DNA of 64,000 nucleotides from Candidatus Reidiella endopervernicosa (GTDB lineage Bacteria; Pseudomonadota; Gammaproteobacteria; GCF-013343005): NCBI RefSeq assembly GCF_013343005.1, contig NZ_CP054491.1, positions 2,276,501 to 2,340,500 of the forward strand, read 5' to 3'. Shown piece by piece: positions 8,463 to 18,415 of this stretch (position 1 is its first letter; each line of letters starts with the position of its first letter). The notes under the pieces were generated by a model. It saw only the letters and a program-made list of their open reading frames with translations, ran no database searches and was not told where the DNA came from. The position numbers and the translations under genes were made by a program.

Positions 8463-9248
8463 TTAATCAATACTGCTTCCAATTCGCTGCCACTGAACAC
8501 CACCACCGTTCCAGTCCCAGTTCATCCAGATAAAAAATGCCTTACCAACCAGATGCTTGTCGGAAACTGTACCCCAATAACGGCTATCATTGCTACGGTC
8601 TCGATTGTCACCCATAACGAAGTATTGCCCCTTCGGCACAACAATCTCCCCTTCCATGCCATTACTGTCCGGTACTACTAAAATCTCATGTTCTACACCC
8701 TCTAGCGACTCATCACGCAGACTGGCCCCTGTCATCTCAGCGCCCGCTCCATCACCAATATAAACGCCCTTTGATTTCTGCTTAATCGGATTACCATTAA
8801 TGTAGAGCTGCTTATTGAAGTAGCCAACCTTGTCGCCAGGTATTCCCACTACACGTTTAATGTAGTCGATAGAGGGATTTTTCGGGTAACGAAACACCAC
8901 TACATCGCCACGTTTGGGTGAGCCCAGTTCGATAACCTTGGTATCAGCAACAGGCAGCCTGAGACCGTAAGAAAACTTATTGACCAGAATAAAGTCACCC
9001 ACCAACAGGGTAGGCATCATTGAACCAGAGGGTATGCGAAAGGGCTCTGCGACAAATGAGCGCAGAATGAGAACAACAAAGATCACCGGAAAAAACGAGC
9101 GCGACCACTCAACGGCAACTGGCTCTTTGGTCTCACCACCGGAGGCCTGCGCCGCTCGGCATTTGGCGAAAAACATCGCATCAGCGGCCCAGATAACACC
9201 CGTTACTAAAGTAGCCAGAACCAGAACTGCGGGAAAATCGAATGACAT
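8463..9248 (-). CDS. lepB: Signal peptidase I
   Basis: 261 residues. It cleaves signal peptides of Sec- and Tat-exported proteins at the outer face of the inner membrane. Two N-terminal membrane segments (about 4-24 and 49-66) precede the catalytic Ser in PSGSMMPTL and the general-base Lys in YIKRVVGIPGD; the C-terminal box MGDNRDRSNDSR is intact. It lies 28 bp after lepA and is the second gene of the lepA-to-acpS run. Confidence 0.97.
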   Translation of the reverse strand: MSFDFPAVLVLATLVTGVIWAADAMFFAKCRAAQASGGETKEPVAVEWSRSFFPVIFVVLILRSFVAEPFRIPSGSMMPTLLVGDFILVNKFSYGLRLPVADTKVIELGSPKRGDVVVFRYPKNPSIDYIKRVVGIPGDKVGYFNKQLYINGNPIKQKSKGVYIGDGAGAEMTGASLRDESLEGVEHEILVVPDSNGMEGEIVVPKGQYFVMGDNRDRSNDSRYWGTVSDKHLVGKAFFIWMNWDWNGGGVQWQRIGSSID

Positions 9249-9276
9249 AGCGCTCTTTTACATATCCATGTGGGGT

Positions 9277-11091
9277 TTATTTTTTTCCAACCTGCAGAAT
9301 GGCTAGAAACGCCTCCTGAGGAATCTCTACCCTGCCGACCTGCTTCATGCGTTTTTTACCCGCCTTCTGCTTCTCCAGCAGCTTCTTCTTACGAGTGATG
9401 TCGCCACCGTAACATTTGGCAGTCACGTTCTTGCGTAGTGCCTTGACCGTGGTACGGGCAATAATGTGATTACCGATGGCTGCCTGGATGGCAACATCAT
9501 ACATCTGCCGAGGGATGATCTCGCGTAACTTATCGGCCAGATCTCGACCACGAAACTGTGCCTGATCGTTATGTACGATGATAGAGAGTGCATCGACACG
9601 CTCGCTATTGATCATCACATCGAGCTTGACCATAGGGGCGGCCTGAAAACGTTCAAAGGCGTAGTCGAAGGAGGCGTAGCCACGACTGACTGATTTAAGA
9701 CGATCGAAGAAATCGAGCACCACCTCACTCATCGGTAACTCATAGCTGAGCGCCACCTGGTTTCCGTGGTACTGCATCTTGCGTTGTACACCGCGCTTCT
9801 CTATGCAGAGCCCTATAACATTACCAACATGCTCCTGCGGAACCAGAATGTTGGCCATGATAATAGGTTCGCGAATCTCGTCGATCTTATTGGTCGGCGG
9901 CAGGTTAGCGGGATTATCGATTTCGATCTGCTCGCCCTGGGTATCGAGCACTTCGTAGATAACACTGGGTGCGGTGGTGATCAAATTAAGATCGTACTCG
10001 CGCTCGAGGCGCTCTTGAATGATCTCCATATGAAGCACACCAAGGAAGCCACAACGGAAACCAAAACCCAACGCCTGGGAGGTTTCTGGTTCGTAGTGAA
10101 GCGCCGCATCATTGAGTTTTAGCTTCTGCAGAGCATCACGAAAATCTTCGTAATCGTCGGAGCTAACCGGAAATAGACCTGCAAATACGCGAGGCTGCAT
10201 CTCCTGAAAACCGGGCAGTGCTGTTTCCGAGGGATTAACTGCACCGGTCAGGGTATCGCCCACCGGCGCGCCATCGATCTCCTTGATACCGGCAATAACG
10301 TATCCAACCTCCCCCGCTTCGAGCGCTTCAAGGTCGTTGCGTTTGGGTGTAAAGATGCCGACCTTCTCGATCAGATGAGTCCGTCCTGTCGACATCACCT
10401 GCATTTTCGACTTGGGTGTCATACGCCCCTGCACCACTCGCACCAGCGAAATAACACCCACATAGCTGTCGAACCAGGAGTCGATAATCAGCGCCTGTAG
10501 CGGCGCATTCACATCACCCTCTGGTGGTGGAATTCGTTGCACCAACTGCTCTAGCAGGTCAGGAATACCGACACCGGTCTTGGCACTAACCCGCACGGCA
10601 TCCTCCGCCTCAATGGCGATGATCTCTTCGATCTCGTTGATCACTTTCTCAGGATCGGCTGAGGGCAGGTCGATCTTGTTCAGTACCGGCACCACCTCGA
10701 GACCCTGCTCAATGGCGGTGTAGCAGTTGGCCACACTCTGTGCCTCAACGCCCTGTGCAGCATCGACCACTAGTAGTGCCCCCTCACAGGCTGCGAGTGA
10801 TCGGGAGACCTCGTAGGAGAAGTCGACATGTCCCGGAGTATCAATAAAGTTGAGCTGATAGGTGTTGCCATCGTTCGACTTGAAGTCGAGCGTCACACTT
10901 TGAGCCTTGATGGTGATGCCACGTTCACGTTCGATATCCATAGAATCAAGCACTTGAGCAGACATCTCCCGATCCTCCAGACCGCCACAGTACTGAATAA
11001 AACGGTCGGCAATGGTCGATTTACCATGGTCGATATGGGCAATAATCGAAAAATTACGGATATTTTTCATATCTGACACGGGAGAGGACAC
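9277..11091 (-). CDS. lepA: Elongation factor 4 (back-translocase)
   Basis: 604 residues. It is a ribosome-dependent GTPase that can reverse translocation or assist initiation and stress translation. G1 [10 protein letters not shown]3 DTPGHVDF and G4 [10 protein letters not shown] are visible, and the LepA-specific C-terminal domain ends in [17 protein letters not shown]. The GTG start at 11091 has AGGTAAAG upstream; an ATG at 11070 corresponds to the classic MKNIRNFS start and may be the true one. Confidence 0.97.
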   Translation of the reverse strand: MSSPVSDMKNIRNFSIIAHIDHGKSTIADRFIQYCGGLEDREMSAQVLDSMDIERERGITIKAQSVTLDFKSNDGNTYQLNFIDTPGHVDFSYEVSRSLAACEGALLVVDAAQGVEAQSVANCYTAIEQGLEVVPVLNKIDLPSADPEKVINEIEEIIAIEAEDAVRVSAKTGVGIPDLLEQLVQRIPPPEGDVNAPLQALIIDSWFDSYVGVISLVRVVQGRMTPKSKMQVMSTGRTHLIEKVGIFTPKRNDLEALEAGEVGYVIAGIKEIDGAPVGDTLTGAVNPSETALPGFQEMQPRVFAGLFPVSSDDYEDFRDALQKLKLNDAALHYEPETSQALGFGFRCGFLGVLHMEIIQERLEREYDLNLITTAPSVIYEVLDTQGEQIEIDNPANLPPTNKIDEIREPIIMANILVPQEHVGNVIGLCIEKRGVQRKMQYHGNQVALSYELPMSEVVLDFFDRLKSVSRGYASFDYAFERFQAAPMVKLDVMINSERVDALSIIVHNDQAQFRGRDLADKLREIIPRQMYDVAIQAAIGNHIIARTTVKALRKNVTAKCYGGDITRKKKLLEKQKAGKKRMKQVGRVEIPQEAFLAILQVGKK

Positions 11092-11138
11092 CTACTTTAC
11101 CTGTTTGATATCTCAAGATTTCTTTGAGCTGAATATCA

Positions 11139-11166
11139 AGCGGGGGGTGCAACTGCACCCCCCGCT
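11139..11166 (-). terminator. Perfect 13-bp GC-rich hairpin between degP and lepA
   Basis: Two 13-base arms (AGCGGGGGGTGCA and its exact complement) flank a two-base centre. No U-tract follows on either strand, so this is not a canonical intrinsic terminator. It lies 65 bp after the degP stop and 48 bp before lepA, where a boundary between two operons on the - strand is expected. It could slow polymerase or stabilise the degP mRNA 3' end. Confidence 0.5.
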
Positions 11167-11230
11167 CTGGATTACGCCGATTATATCCTGAAAACGGCTG
11201 GATAAGCACCCCAGCCCAGGATTTAGGCGA

Positions 11231-12652
11231 CTATTCGGGCACGCGAATCGCCAGGAACACCGGGCCACCGCGACGCTGAACCAGTAGTGCAACCCTTTTG
11301 CCTGCGGGTAGCTCCTTGATCAGTGTTTCAAAGTGGCGGGTATCCTTCACATTGATGTTATTGATCATCACCACCACATCACCACGATGTATCCCTGCCT
11401 GTGCCGCTGGACCTGGTTTGACCGCCTCGACCAGCACACCATACTCACTCAGTTCGAGCGACTCGCGCTGCTCATTAGTCAGCTCGATCACATCGACACC
11501 AAGACGATTATCGGAGTGGCTACGCAGATTCTGCTTGCTGCTCTTCAGCTCCGCCTCATCGGGGAGCTCGCCGAGTTTAATCCAGATCTTCTGCTGCTTG
11601 CCCTCGCGCAGCACCGTGACCGGAACACGTTTACCCACGGGGGTTCTACCAACCACTGGCGGTAGTTTGCCTGAGCTATCAACGTGATGGCCATTGAACT
11701 CAAGGATAATGTCACCAACACGAAGCCCCGAGTTCTCTGCAGGCCCACCCGGTAATACCTGTGCAACCAGTGCACCCTGTGGCTTCTTCATACCAAATGA
11801 TTCGGCGAGATCACGGGTAACATCCTGGATTAGTACACCAAGCCAGCCGCGGGTAACGTGTCCCTTATCCTTCAGCTGTGCGACCACATCCATTGCCACC
11901 TCAATCGGAATCGCAAACGAGAGGCCCATATACCCGCCGGTGCGGCTATAGATCTGTGAGTTGATACCGACCACCTTGCCGTCAAGATTGAACAACGGAC
12001 CACCCGAGTTACCCGGATTGATTGCGACATCGGTCTGAATGAAGGGGACGTAGTTCTCGCTCGGCAGATTACGGCCCGTCGCACTGACAATACCGGCGGT
12101 CACGGATGACTCAAAGCCAAAAGGCGAGCCAATTGCCAGCACCCACTCACCACGTCGCAACTGTTCGGAGCTGCCAATACGGGCAACAGGTAGATCAGTG
12201 GCTTCGATCTTGAGCAGAGCGATATCGCTGCGTTTATCAAACCCGACCAACTCCGCCTTCAGTTCGCGACGATCATTAAGACGCACGATAATCTCATCGG
12301 CATCCTTGACCACGTGGTAGTTGCTTAGAACATAACCATCATTCGAAATAATAAAACCAGAGCCTAGTGAGCGAGCATCACGTTCCAGCCCTTCACTTTC
12401 ACCACCTTCACCGAAGAATTTACGGAACAGCTCACCAAAGGGGCTATCCTCAGGCAGGTCGGGGATCTCCACATGGGGAATCACCCGCTTACCCTGTACT
12501 TTCTGTACCGTGCTGATATTGACTACAGCGGCACTATTCTCCTCTACCAGTTCGGTAAAGTCGGGAAGTGATACGGCGAACGCCTGGCTTGAGAAAATCA
12601 CCAATAGCGCTGCCAGAAAGGGATGTCGGCTTATATCAAATACTCTGTTCAT
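11231..12652 (-). CDS. degP: Periplasmic serine protease of the Do/MucD family
   Basis: 473 residues with a signal peptide (cleavage near AFA-VS). It degrades or refolds damaged envelope proteins. The catalytic triad is visible as His in SNYHVVKD, Asp in RSDIALLK and Ser in NPGNSGGPLF; two PDZ domains follow (about 280-370 and 385-470). It is the last gene of the sigma-E cluster, as mucD is in Pseudomonas, where it restrains the stress response. It has the shorter MucD-like Q-loop region rather than the long one of E. coli DegP. Confidence 0.95.
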   Translation of the reverse strand: MNRVFDISRHPFLAALLVIFSSQAFAVSLPDFTELVEENSAAVVNISTVQKVQGKRVIPHVEIPDLPEDSPFGELFRKFFGEGGESEGLERDARSLGSGFIISNDGYVLSNYHVVKDADEIIVRLNDRRELKAELVGFDKRSDIALLKIEATDLPVARIGSSEQLRRGEWVLAIGSPFGFESSVTAGIVSATGRNLPSENYVPFIQTDVAINPGNSGGPLFNLDGKVVGINSQIYSRTGGYMGLSFAIPIEVAMDVVAQLKDKGHVTRGWLGVLIQDVTRDLAESFGMKKPQGALVAQVLPGGPAENSGLRVGDIILEFNGHHVDSSGKLPPVVGRTPVGKRVPVTVLREGKQQKIWIKLGELPDEAELKSSKQNLRSHSDNRLGVDVIELTNEQRESLELSEYGVLVEAVKPGPAAQAGIHRGDVVVMINNINVKDTRHFETLIKELPAGKRVALLVQRRGGPVFLAIRVPE

Positions 12653-12690
12653 GCTTACTCCAATTATTATCTCGCTTCTCTGAGCAGACG

Positions 12691-13152
12691 CTAAATCTGA
12701 TTCAGAGTTTCAACTCTCTTAACAACAACCGGTTGATAGAGTGGACTGCTACCGATCTTGCGGCTAAAGAGGCGCAACCAGAAGAGTCCGATCAACATAC
12801 CTGTTATTCCGCCCACAATAGTGCTCATCTCAACAGCGGTGCCCAACTGTGGCGCCATCCACTCACCCAACATCGCACCCAGCAAGACACCCAACAACGG
12901 AACCATATAGACGGCAAGCGACCCGCGCACCAACGCCTCCTCACGGATCGCAATGACGACCTGATCACCTACACCTACCGGCACATCACATATGACACGA
13001 ATGGGTGTTGTGCGGTTCCCGAGCACCTTCGAAAGAACGGCAGTTCCACAGCCTCTATTCGCAGCGCAGCTACCACAGCTACTCTTTCGCTGCGTCTCAA
13101 CCCAGACCTCTCCACTCTCAACTCGAACAACCTGAGCCTGCTCCTCAATCAC
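12691..13152 (-). CDS. rseC: Sigma-E regulator RseC/MucC
   Basis: 153 residues. It has the family's N-terminal Cys cluster CGSCAANRGCG, then two membrane helices (about 77-100 and 105-128). RseC/MucC members modulate sigma-E activity or redox-linked processes at the inner membrane; the mechanism is unsettled. It lies 4 bp downstream of rseB and 38 bp before degP, in the conserved order. Confidence 0.93.
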   Translation of the reverse strand: MIEEQAQVVRVESGEVWVETQRKSSCGSCAANRGCGTAVLSKVLGNRTTPIRVICDVPVGVGDQVVIAIREEALVRGSLAVYMVPLLGVLLGAMLGEWMAPQLGTAVEMSTIVGGITGMLIGLFWLRLFSRKIGSSPLYQPVVVKRVETLNQI

Positions 13153-13156
13153 GGAG

Positions 13157-14128
13157 TCAGTCCGTAGATTTCTGCTGAATCGATTCAGCGATCAGCTTAA
13201 CCGTAGCGGCTGGCACCTCACCAACAGCGACGATCTGGTGTGGCTCTACAAAGCGTGAAAACGCGTTGACCGAACCCCCCATCGCGTGGGACCCATCAGG
13301 TAGATGTGCCTCACCGGCCTGTTCGATAAATACCGACACCGTAGCCAGACCATCGGAGTAGACCAGGTGCTCGACCTGCCGACTGGAACGCTGTTGATTG
13401 AGTGTAAGTTCAAATCCGCTCGGCAGCGCCCTACTCTCCCACAACCCAGCGGCTCCGTGCTCTTGCTGCACTTCAACCGATTTGCTGTCGGCCTGACGAA
13501 GACGACACGCCTCTGATTTTAGCCACGCTTCTGGAACCTTATCCATTAGCTTTAAAGAGGTGAACATCAGCTGCTCTATCGGCTCACCTTCGTTATCCAG
13601 CACCATAAAGTTGAGTAGAAGCGCTCTCTCAGCATCGAGCCAGAGGCGGTAGCCATAGCGGAGTTTGTCGGGTGGCTCGATGGCAATCACATCGGCCATT
13701 CGACCAGCCATCCGGTCCTGTCCCAGTAGCTCTATTGAGTAGTTTCGAGAGAGCTGCTCAATACTGCCGAAGGCCGCATAGGGCAGAAGATGGGTTGAGG
13801 GTGTATGCGAATCACCAGCAACATCGACCTTCGGTTTTCTTCCGCCGGTATAGATGCACTGCCGACCGCCGCCACGGCGAACGATCTCGCTATGAACCCC
13901 GGAGAGAGTGGTTAAACGTTCACCACCACCATCGGCACTCCCTTGGTGGAGGATATGCATCGGCTCAAGATGATCACCCTGCTTGAAGACAAAATCGCCC
14001 TCGTAGCTGAGGTTCTCCATCGCGGTGCGCATTTTTTCGAGCAGCATCTGCGCATCTGCGCCGCTGACAGCAGCAACGTTCCAGAGCAGTAGCCAGCCGA
14101 TCAGAATGGTAAGGGTACGGTTAAACAT
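13157..14128 (-). CDS. rseB: Periplasmic sigma-E regulatory protein RseB/MucB
   Basis: About 323 residues from the ATG at 14128 (GAGG upstream). A much longer frame reaching 14413 overlaps rseA and is not the gene. A signal peptide (MFNRTLTILIGWLLLW...) is followed by the two-domain RseB fold, with LSYEGDFVFKQGDHLEPM in the N-terminal lipid-sensing domain. It binds the periplasmic face of RseA and protects it from proteolysis, and also senses mislocalised lipopolysaccharide or lipoprotein. It starts 7 bp after rseA ends. Confidence 0.94.
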   Translation of the reverse strand: MFNRTLTILIGWLLLWNVAAVSGADAQMLLEKMRTAMENLSYEGDFVFKQGDHLEPMHILHQGSADGGGERLTTLSGVHSEIVRRGGGRQCIYTGGRKPKVDVAGDSHTPSTHLLPYAAFGSIEQLSRNYSIELLGQDRMAGRMADVIAIEPPDKLRYGYRLWLDAERALLLNFMVLDNEGEPIEQLMFTSLKLMDKVPEAWLKSEACRLRQADSKSVEVQQEHGAAGLWESRALPSGFELTLNQQRSSRQVEHLVYSDGLATVSVFIEQAGEAHLPDGSHAMGGSVNAFSRFVEPHQIVAVGEVPAATVKLIAESIQQKSTD

Positions 14129-14135
14129 AGTGCCT

Positions 14136-14693
14136 CTACTCGACCATTGCGCGCTCAACGGCGATTCTCCTGATCGGTGACATACCCTGAATACTTCTGC
14201 CAGATAGCTGCTCACTGTGGACCACCAGGTAGCGATCGAGCTCCCGCTGCAGATTGGGGCGCGGACCATACTCTTCGAGTCCCGCAAGACGGCGATATTC
14301 AACCGGTTCAGCAGGTTTCTCGGCAACCAGTTCACCGCCACCATCAATAGAGACCTGTGCATTAAACTGCAGGGCCAGCACGGCGACTGTTGCGACCGAA
14401 GCGGCGACTGCAAACCCAGCCAACGGTTTTATGAATCGAGAGGTCAGAGAGTTTCGACGCTGCATCGTTGGCGCCGGCTCGTCGACCAACACACTGGCGA
14501 TACGATCGGCCAGTTGATCATCTTGAATAGAGGTGCCGTGTCCGCTGATCGCATCACCGATCTGGTGGTAGCTCTGCCAACGGCGTCGCAGCTCACCATC
14601 CTCACCAATACGTTTGTAGAAGAGTTCTAGCTCCTCAGCGCTGAGTTCACCATCGATCCAGGCCGAGAGTTGTTCGCCGACTTTATCGCTCAT
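14136..14693 (-). CDS. rseA: Anti-sigma-E factor RseA/MucA
   Basis: 185 residues. The cytoplasmic N-terminal anti-sigma domain opens EQLSAWIDGELSAEELELFY, a membrane helix spans about 92-111, and a short periplasmic tail follows. It sequesters RpoE at the membrane and is cleaved by site-1 and site-2 proteases under envelope stress. It lies 9 bp downstream of rpoE and 7 bp upstream of rseB. Confidence 0.95.
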   Translation of the reverse strand: MSDKVGEQLSAWIDGELSAEELELFYKRIGEDGELRRRWQSYHQIGDAISGHGTSIQDDQLADRIASVLVDEPAPTMQRRNSLTSRFIKPLAGFAVAASVATVAVLALQFNAQVSIDGGGELVAEKPAEPVEYRRLAGLEEYGPRPNLQRELDRYLVVHSEQLSGRSIQGMSPIRRIAVERAMVE

Positions 14694-14702
14694 AATTCAC
14701 CT

Positions 14703-15278
14703 CTACTTCTCGAGTTCTCTCAGTTGCTTATCGATCGCTTCGCGGGCACGGAAGATTCTCGATCTCACCGTCCCCACGGGACACTCCATCGTCTGTGCTA
14801 TCTCCTCATAACTCATGCCCTCGAGTTCGCGTAGCAGAATCGCTGTACGCAGCTCCTCAGGTAGCCGTTCAATCGTTGTTGATACGGTCTGCATCACCTC
14901 ATCACGCATCGCTAGCGCTTCAGGCGAATCCCCATCACGCATCGTGGCCGGTGCGTCGATCTTCTCAATCTCATCGGCATCAATGTCGCTACTGGGCGGC
15001 CGGCGACCGCGACTGACCAGATAATTCTTGGCGGTGTTGATCGCAATCCGATAGAGCCAGGTGTAGAAGGCGCTATCACCACGAAACTTTGCGATCGCCC
15101 GGTAGGCCTTAATAAAGGCCTCCTGCGTCACATCCAGCACCTCACTCTGATCCTTAATGTAACGTGAGATCAGTTTGATAATACGTTGCTGGTACTTGAG
15201 CACCAGCAGGTCGAAGGCGCGTTTATCACCCTCCTGGACACGTACTACCAGCTCTTGATCTGTTGCTTGGCTGCCCAT
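14703..15278 (-). CDS. rpoE: RNA polymerase sigma factor RpoE/AlgU
   Basis: 191 residues, a group 4 (ECF) sigma factor. Region 2 carries YQQRIIKLISRYIKD and the DVTQEAFIKAYRA segment; region 4 carries EELRTAILLRELEGMSYEE with the HTH. It directs transcription of envelope-stress genes. It heads the rpoE-rseA-rseB-rseC-degP operon, has AAGGGG 9 nt upstream of its ATG, and a sigma-E-type promoter lies 46 bp upstream, suggesting autoregulation. Confidence 0.97.
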   Translation of the reverse strand: MGSQATDQELVVRVQEGDKRAFDLLVLKYQQRIIKLISRYIKDQSEVLDVTQEAFIKAYRAIAKFRGDSAFYTWLYRIAINTAKNYLVSRGRRPPSSDIDADEIEKIDAPATMRDGDSPEALAMRDEVMQTVSTTIERLPEELRTAILLRELEGMSYEEIAQTMECPVGTVRSRIFRAREAIDKQLRELEK

Positions 15279-15323
15279 TCGGGGCTACCCCTTATTATAT
15301 GGCCGTAGCCCGCTTATGGGTGA

Positions 15324-15350
15324 TACGACAATGGTGTTGGAAGATAGTTC
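15324..15350 (-). promoter_or_regulatory. Candidate sigma-E autoregulatory promoter of rpoE
   Basis: On the - strand, GAACTA (15350-15345) and TCGTA (15328-15324) are separated by 16 bases. This matches the ECF sigma-E pattern GAACTT-N16-TCnnA. It lies in the 142-bp divergent gap between rpoE and nadB, 46 bp upstream of the rpoE ATG. Confidence 0.5.
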
Positions 15351-15420
15351 GCAAGTGACGTCTAAAAGAGGGTATATTGCCGTTCATCATGCCTTTTCGA
15401 CAAAATAACCGTATTAGATA

Positions 15421-17034
15421 GTGACTCAAACAGCAGAAAACACCCCCTACTTCGATGTGTTGATCATCGGCAGCGGTGCGGCCGGCCTCAGTACCGCACT
15501 TCGCCTCCCTTCTGATCTCAGTGTTGCCGTTGTCTCCAAGGAGCGTCTGCGTGAGGGCTGTACCCTCTACGCTCAAGGCGGCGTCTCGGCCGTACTTGAT
15601 AAAGAGAACGATTCGATCGAGTCACACGTCAAGGATACACTCAATGCAGGTGCCGGACTCTGCGATGAGCAGATCGTAAATTATACCGTTGAAAACGGCC
15701 CCAAGGTGATTGAGTGGCTGATTGAGAACGGTGTCGATTTCACCACCGAGGAGTCGGCTGAGGGTGACACCTGCTACCACCTCACTCGTGAAGGTGGCCA
15801 CACCCACCGTCGTGTTATCCACGCCAAGGATGCCACCGGTCGTGAGATTGAGACCACCCTACTCGGACAGATCAAACAGCGCAGCAACATCACCCTGCTG
15901 GAACGTCATATTGCAGTCGACCTCATCACCGGCTCCAAGCTGGGTCTTGATGACCAGCGCTGTCACGGTGCCTACCTGCTCGATCGTCAACAGGATAGCG
16001 TCAATGCGGTGCGTTCGCGCTTTGTGGTGCTGGCCACTGGGGGGGCCAGCAAGGTCTATCTCTATACCAGCAATCCCGACATCTCAACCGGCGATGGAAT
16101 CGCGATGGCGTGGCGCGCCGGTTGTCGAGTCGGCAACATGGAATTCATCCAGTTTCACCCCACCTGTCTCTACCACCCCCAGGCAAAATCGTTCCTGATT
16201 ACCGAAGCGGTACGTGGTGAGGGGGGACGACTGCTGCTGCCCGATGGCAACCGCTTTATGAACCGCTTCGATGAGCGAGGCGAGCTGGCACCACGCGATA
16301 TTGTCGCTCGTGCCATCGACCACGAGATGAAACGGCTCGGTGCCGACCACCTTCTGCTCGATGTCAGCCACCGCTCAGCCGAATTCATTGCCGAACACTT
16401 TCCAACTGTGCAGAAGCGCTGTCTCGAGTTTGGCATCGACATTACCCAGGAGCCGATTCCGGTGGTGCCTGCTGCCCACTACACCTGCGGTGGCATCGTC
16501 ACAGACCAGCAGGGGCAGACCGATATCGATGGTCTGTTTGCCGTCGGTGAGGTCGCCTATACCGGCCTTCACGGCGCCAACCGCATGGCCAGTAACTCGC
16601 TGCTGGAGTGCCTGGTGTTTGCCTCAGCCGCAGCCGATGCTATTGCGACAGCAGTCGATACGATGCCACCACCCGCCGCAGTACCCGCCTGGGATGAGAG
16701 CCGCGTGACCGACTCCGACGAGGAGGTAGTGGTTTCGCATAACTGGGATGAACTACGCCATTTCATGTGGGACTACGTCGGCATCGTGCGCAGTGATAAA
16801 CGGTTGCAGCGGGCCAAAAGTCGCGTCGACCTACTGTTGCGAGAAATTGATGAGTACTACGGTAACTTCCGCATCAGTAACGACTTGATTGAACTGCGAA
16901 ACCTGGCGCAGGTGGCCGATCTGATTATCCGTTCGGCACAAAGTCGCACGGAGTCACGCGGTCTCCACTACACCATCGACTATCCGCAAACAGATGAACT
17001 TCTCACCTCACAAACGACCATCCTGACGCCCTGA
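15421..17034 (+). CDS. nadB: L-aspartate oxidase
   Basis: 537 residues from a GTG start. It oxidises aspartate to iminoaspartate with FAD in NAD synthesis. The FAD-binding Rossmann motif [15 protein letters not shown], the YAQGGVSA segment, the capping-domain HTHRRV and the [21 protein letters not shown] segment are all clear. It is divergent from rpoE, the arrangement seen next to algU in Pseudomonas. No convincing Shine-Dalgarno precedes the GTG. Its 3' end overlaps the convergent ygfX gene by 27 bp. Confidence 0.97.
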   Translation: MTQTAENTPYFDVLIIGSGAAGLSTALRLPSDLSVAVVSKERLREGCTLYAQGGVSAVLDKENDSIESHVKDTLNAGAGLCDEQIVNYTVENGPKVIEWLIENGVDFTTEESAEGDTCYHLTREGGHTHRRVIHAKDATGREIETTLLGQIKQRSNITLLERHIAVDLITGSKLGLDDQRCHGAYLLDRQQDSVNAVRSRFVVLATGGASKVYLYTSNPDISTGDGIAMAWRAGCRVGNMEFIQFHPTCLYHPQAKSFLITEAVRGEGGRLLLPDGNRFMNRFDERGELAPRDIVARAIDHEMKRLGADHLLLDVSHRSAEFIAEHFPTVQKRCLEFGIDITQEPIPVVPAAHYTCGGIVTDQQGQTDIDGLFAVGEVAYTGLHGANRMASNSLLECLVFASAAADAIATAVDTMPPPAAVPAWDESRVTDSDEEVVVSHNWDELRHFMWDYVGIVRSDKRLQRAKSRVDLLLREIDEYYGNFRISNDLIELRNLAQVADLIIRSAQSRTESRGLHYTIDYPQTDELLTSQTTILTP

Positions 17035-17478
17035 AGCAAGATCTTCCTGCTGAAGGCTTCGCAGTGCGACAACCAGTTGTCGTCGGTAATCGGCATCAAG
17101 CATATCGCGCCAGATCACTACACACACGCTTCTACCTTCCATAGCAAAGCGCAGAATAGTGAATAATCGGTGTAGATAACTCTCGGCCAGCAATGAGGCC
17201 GTTACAGTTGATCCATCACGGCGCGTTAACAGCCATCCCTCCTCACGATGAACCGCTCGCAAAACGGCGTGGCGGTGGCTCAATCGAGCGAAGCGGTGAA
17301 TTGAGTAATAGAGGCTGACCGTTAACAACAGGAAGAGCATCAACACCACAACTATATTCAATTCAGTTAGCGCGAGAGTAATCGCTGCGGCGGCATGCAG
17401 GAGCAGTAGAACAACAGTGAACTCAGCAGATGGCTGCAGTTCAACGTTGGGCGTGGCTACGGATCTGTTTGACGACAC
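17008..17478 (-). CDS. ygfX: YgfX/CptA-like inner membrane protein
   Basis: About 156 residues from the GTG at 17478, preceded by GGAG; the frame is open to 17508 but that would overlap sdhE more deeply. Two adjacent membrane helices (about 18-55) are followed by a soluble tail containing WLLTRRDGS and a C-terminal [16 protein letters not shown] segment, the YgfX pattern. In E. coli, YgfX is encoded with SdhE and affects cell shape proteins. Here it overlaps sdhE by 38 bp and ends inside the 3' end of convergent nadB. Confidence 0.85.
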   Translation of the reverse strand: MSSNRSVATPNVELQPSAEFTVVLLLLHAAAAITLALTELNIVVVLMLFLLLTVSLYYSIHRFARLSHRHAVLRAVHREEGWLLTRRDGSTVTASLLAESYLHRLFTILRFAMEGRSVCVVIWRDMLDADYRRQLVVALRSLQQEDLASGRQDGRL

Positions 17479-17701
17479 CTTGTAACTCTCCATCCATGGG
17501 TTCGGCACGTCCCATCAACCACTCCAGCAGCTCCTGGTCGGCCGATGTTAATAGCCGCTCGAACTCACCCCGCTTTTTGTCATCCAGTTCTGGATAACAC
17601 TCATCCAGATAATCACGAAGCAGCACATCAAGCTCTCGCATACCACGCCGACACTGCCACTGCAGTCTTGCCAGCTTACGTTCATCGTCATCCAGACTCA
17701 T
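17441..17701 (-). CDS. sdhE: FAD assembly factor SdhE
   Basis: 86 residues with the diagnostic RRGMRELD motif (RGxxE) that contacts the flavoprotein. It promotes covalent flavinylation of SdhA (and FrdA). Its start overlaps the sdhB stop by 4 bases, so it belongs to the sdhCDAB operon and would be co-made with its client. ygfX follows, overlapping its end. Confidence 0.95.
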   Translation of the reverse strand: MSLDDDERKLARLQWQCRRGMRELDVLLRDYLDECYPELDDKKRGEFERLLTSADQELLEWLMGRAEPMDGELQGVVKQIRSHAQR

Positions 17702-18399
17702 ACCGAGCGCTTTAACATCATCTGTTTAATATTGCCGATCGCACGGGTCGGATTAAGTCCCTTAGGGCAGACCTGCACACAGTTCATGATGGTGTGACAG
17801 CGGAACAGCTTGTAGGGACCTTCCAGTGCTTCCAGCCGTGCCTCGGCCTCCTGATCACGGCTATCGGCGAGGAAACGCCACGCCTGCAGCAGTGCCGCAG
17901 GCCCCAGGAACTTATCGGGATTCCACCAGAATGAGGGACATGAGGTGGAGCAGCTACCGCAGAGAATGCACTCATAAAGGCCATCAAGTTTGTCACGATC
18001 AGCGGGGCTTTGCAGTCGCTCCACCTCGGGTTCCGGATCGTTAACGATCAGATAGGGCTTCACCTCGCGGTACTGACGGTAGAAGGGTTCCATATCGACA
18101 ATCAGATCACGGATCACCGGCATGCCTGGCATCGGACGGATTTCAATCGGTTGTTTGAGTGAGTCGAGTGGTGTGATGCAGGCGAGTCCATTGGTACCGT
18201 TGATATTCATGGCATCAGAACCACAGACACCCTCACCACAGGAGCGACGAAAGCCGAGACTCTCATCTTTTACTTTAAGTAGTTTGAGTGCATCAAGCAG
18301 CATCATGCCGGGAGAGAGCTTTTCATCGGCCAGCTCACAACTCTCCATGTAAGGCGTCTTATCGACTTCAGGATTAAATCGGTAGATTGAGAATCGCAT
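17698..18399 (-). CDS. sdhB: Succinate dehydrogenase iron-sulfur subunit
   Basis: 233 residues from the ATG at 18399, which gives the expected MRFSIYRFNPEVD N-terminus; the longer open frame is rejected. [2Fe-2S] ligands lie in SCGEGVCGSDAMNINGTNGLAC-type spacing (about residues 53-76); [4Fe-4S] and [3Fe-4S] ligands are in CILCGSCSTSCP and CHTIMNCVQVCPKG. It passes electrons from SdhA flavin to quinone. It starts 16 bp after sdhA ends and overlaps sdhE. Confidence 0.97.
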   Translation of the reverse strand: MRFSIYRFNPEVDKTPYMESCELADEKLSPGMMLLDALKLLKVKDESLGFRRSCGEGVCGSDAMNINGTNGLACITPLDSLKQPIEIRPMPGMPVIRDLIVDMEPFYRQYREVKPYLIVNDPEPEVERLQSPADRDKLDGLYECILCGSCSTSCPSFWWNPDKFLGPAALLQAWRFLADSRDQEAEARLEALEGPYKLFRCHTIMNCVQVCPKGLNPTRAIGNIKQMMLKRSV

Positions 18400-18415
18400 C
18401 GCAGTCAGTACCGGG

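Noticed and set aside
11139-11166. GC-rich palindrome as a mobile repeat
   Set aside because: Seen only once in the window and placed at an operon boundary; a transcript-end hairpin is simpler.
14129-14413. Long N-terminal extension of RseB
   Set aside because: It runs antisense-free but over the rseA gene in another frame; the real signal peptide begins at 14128.
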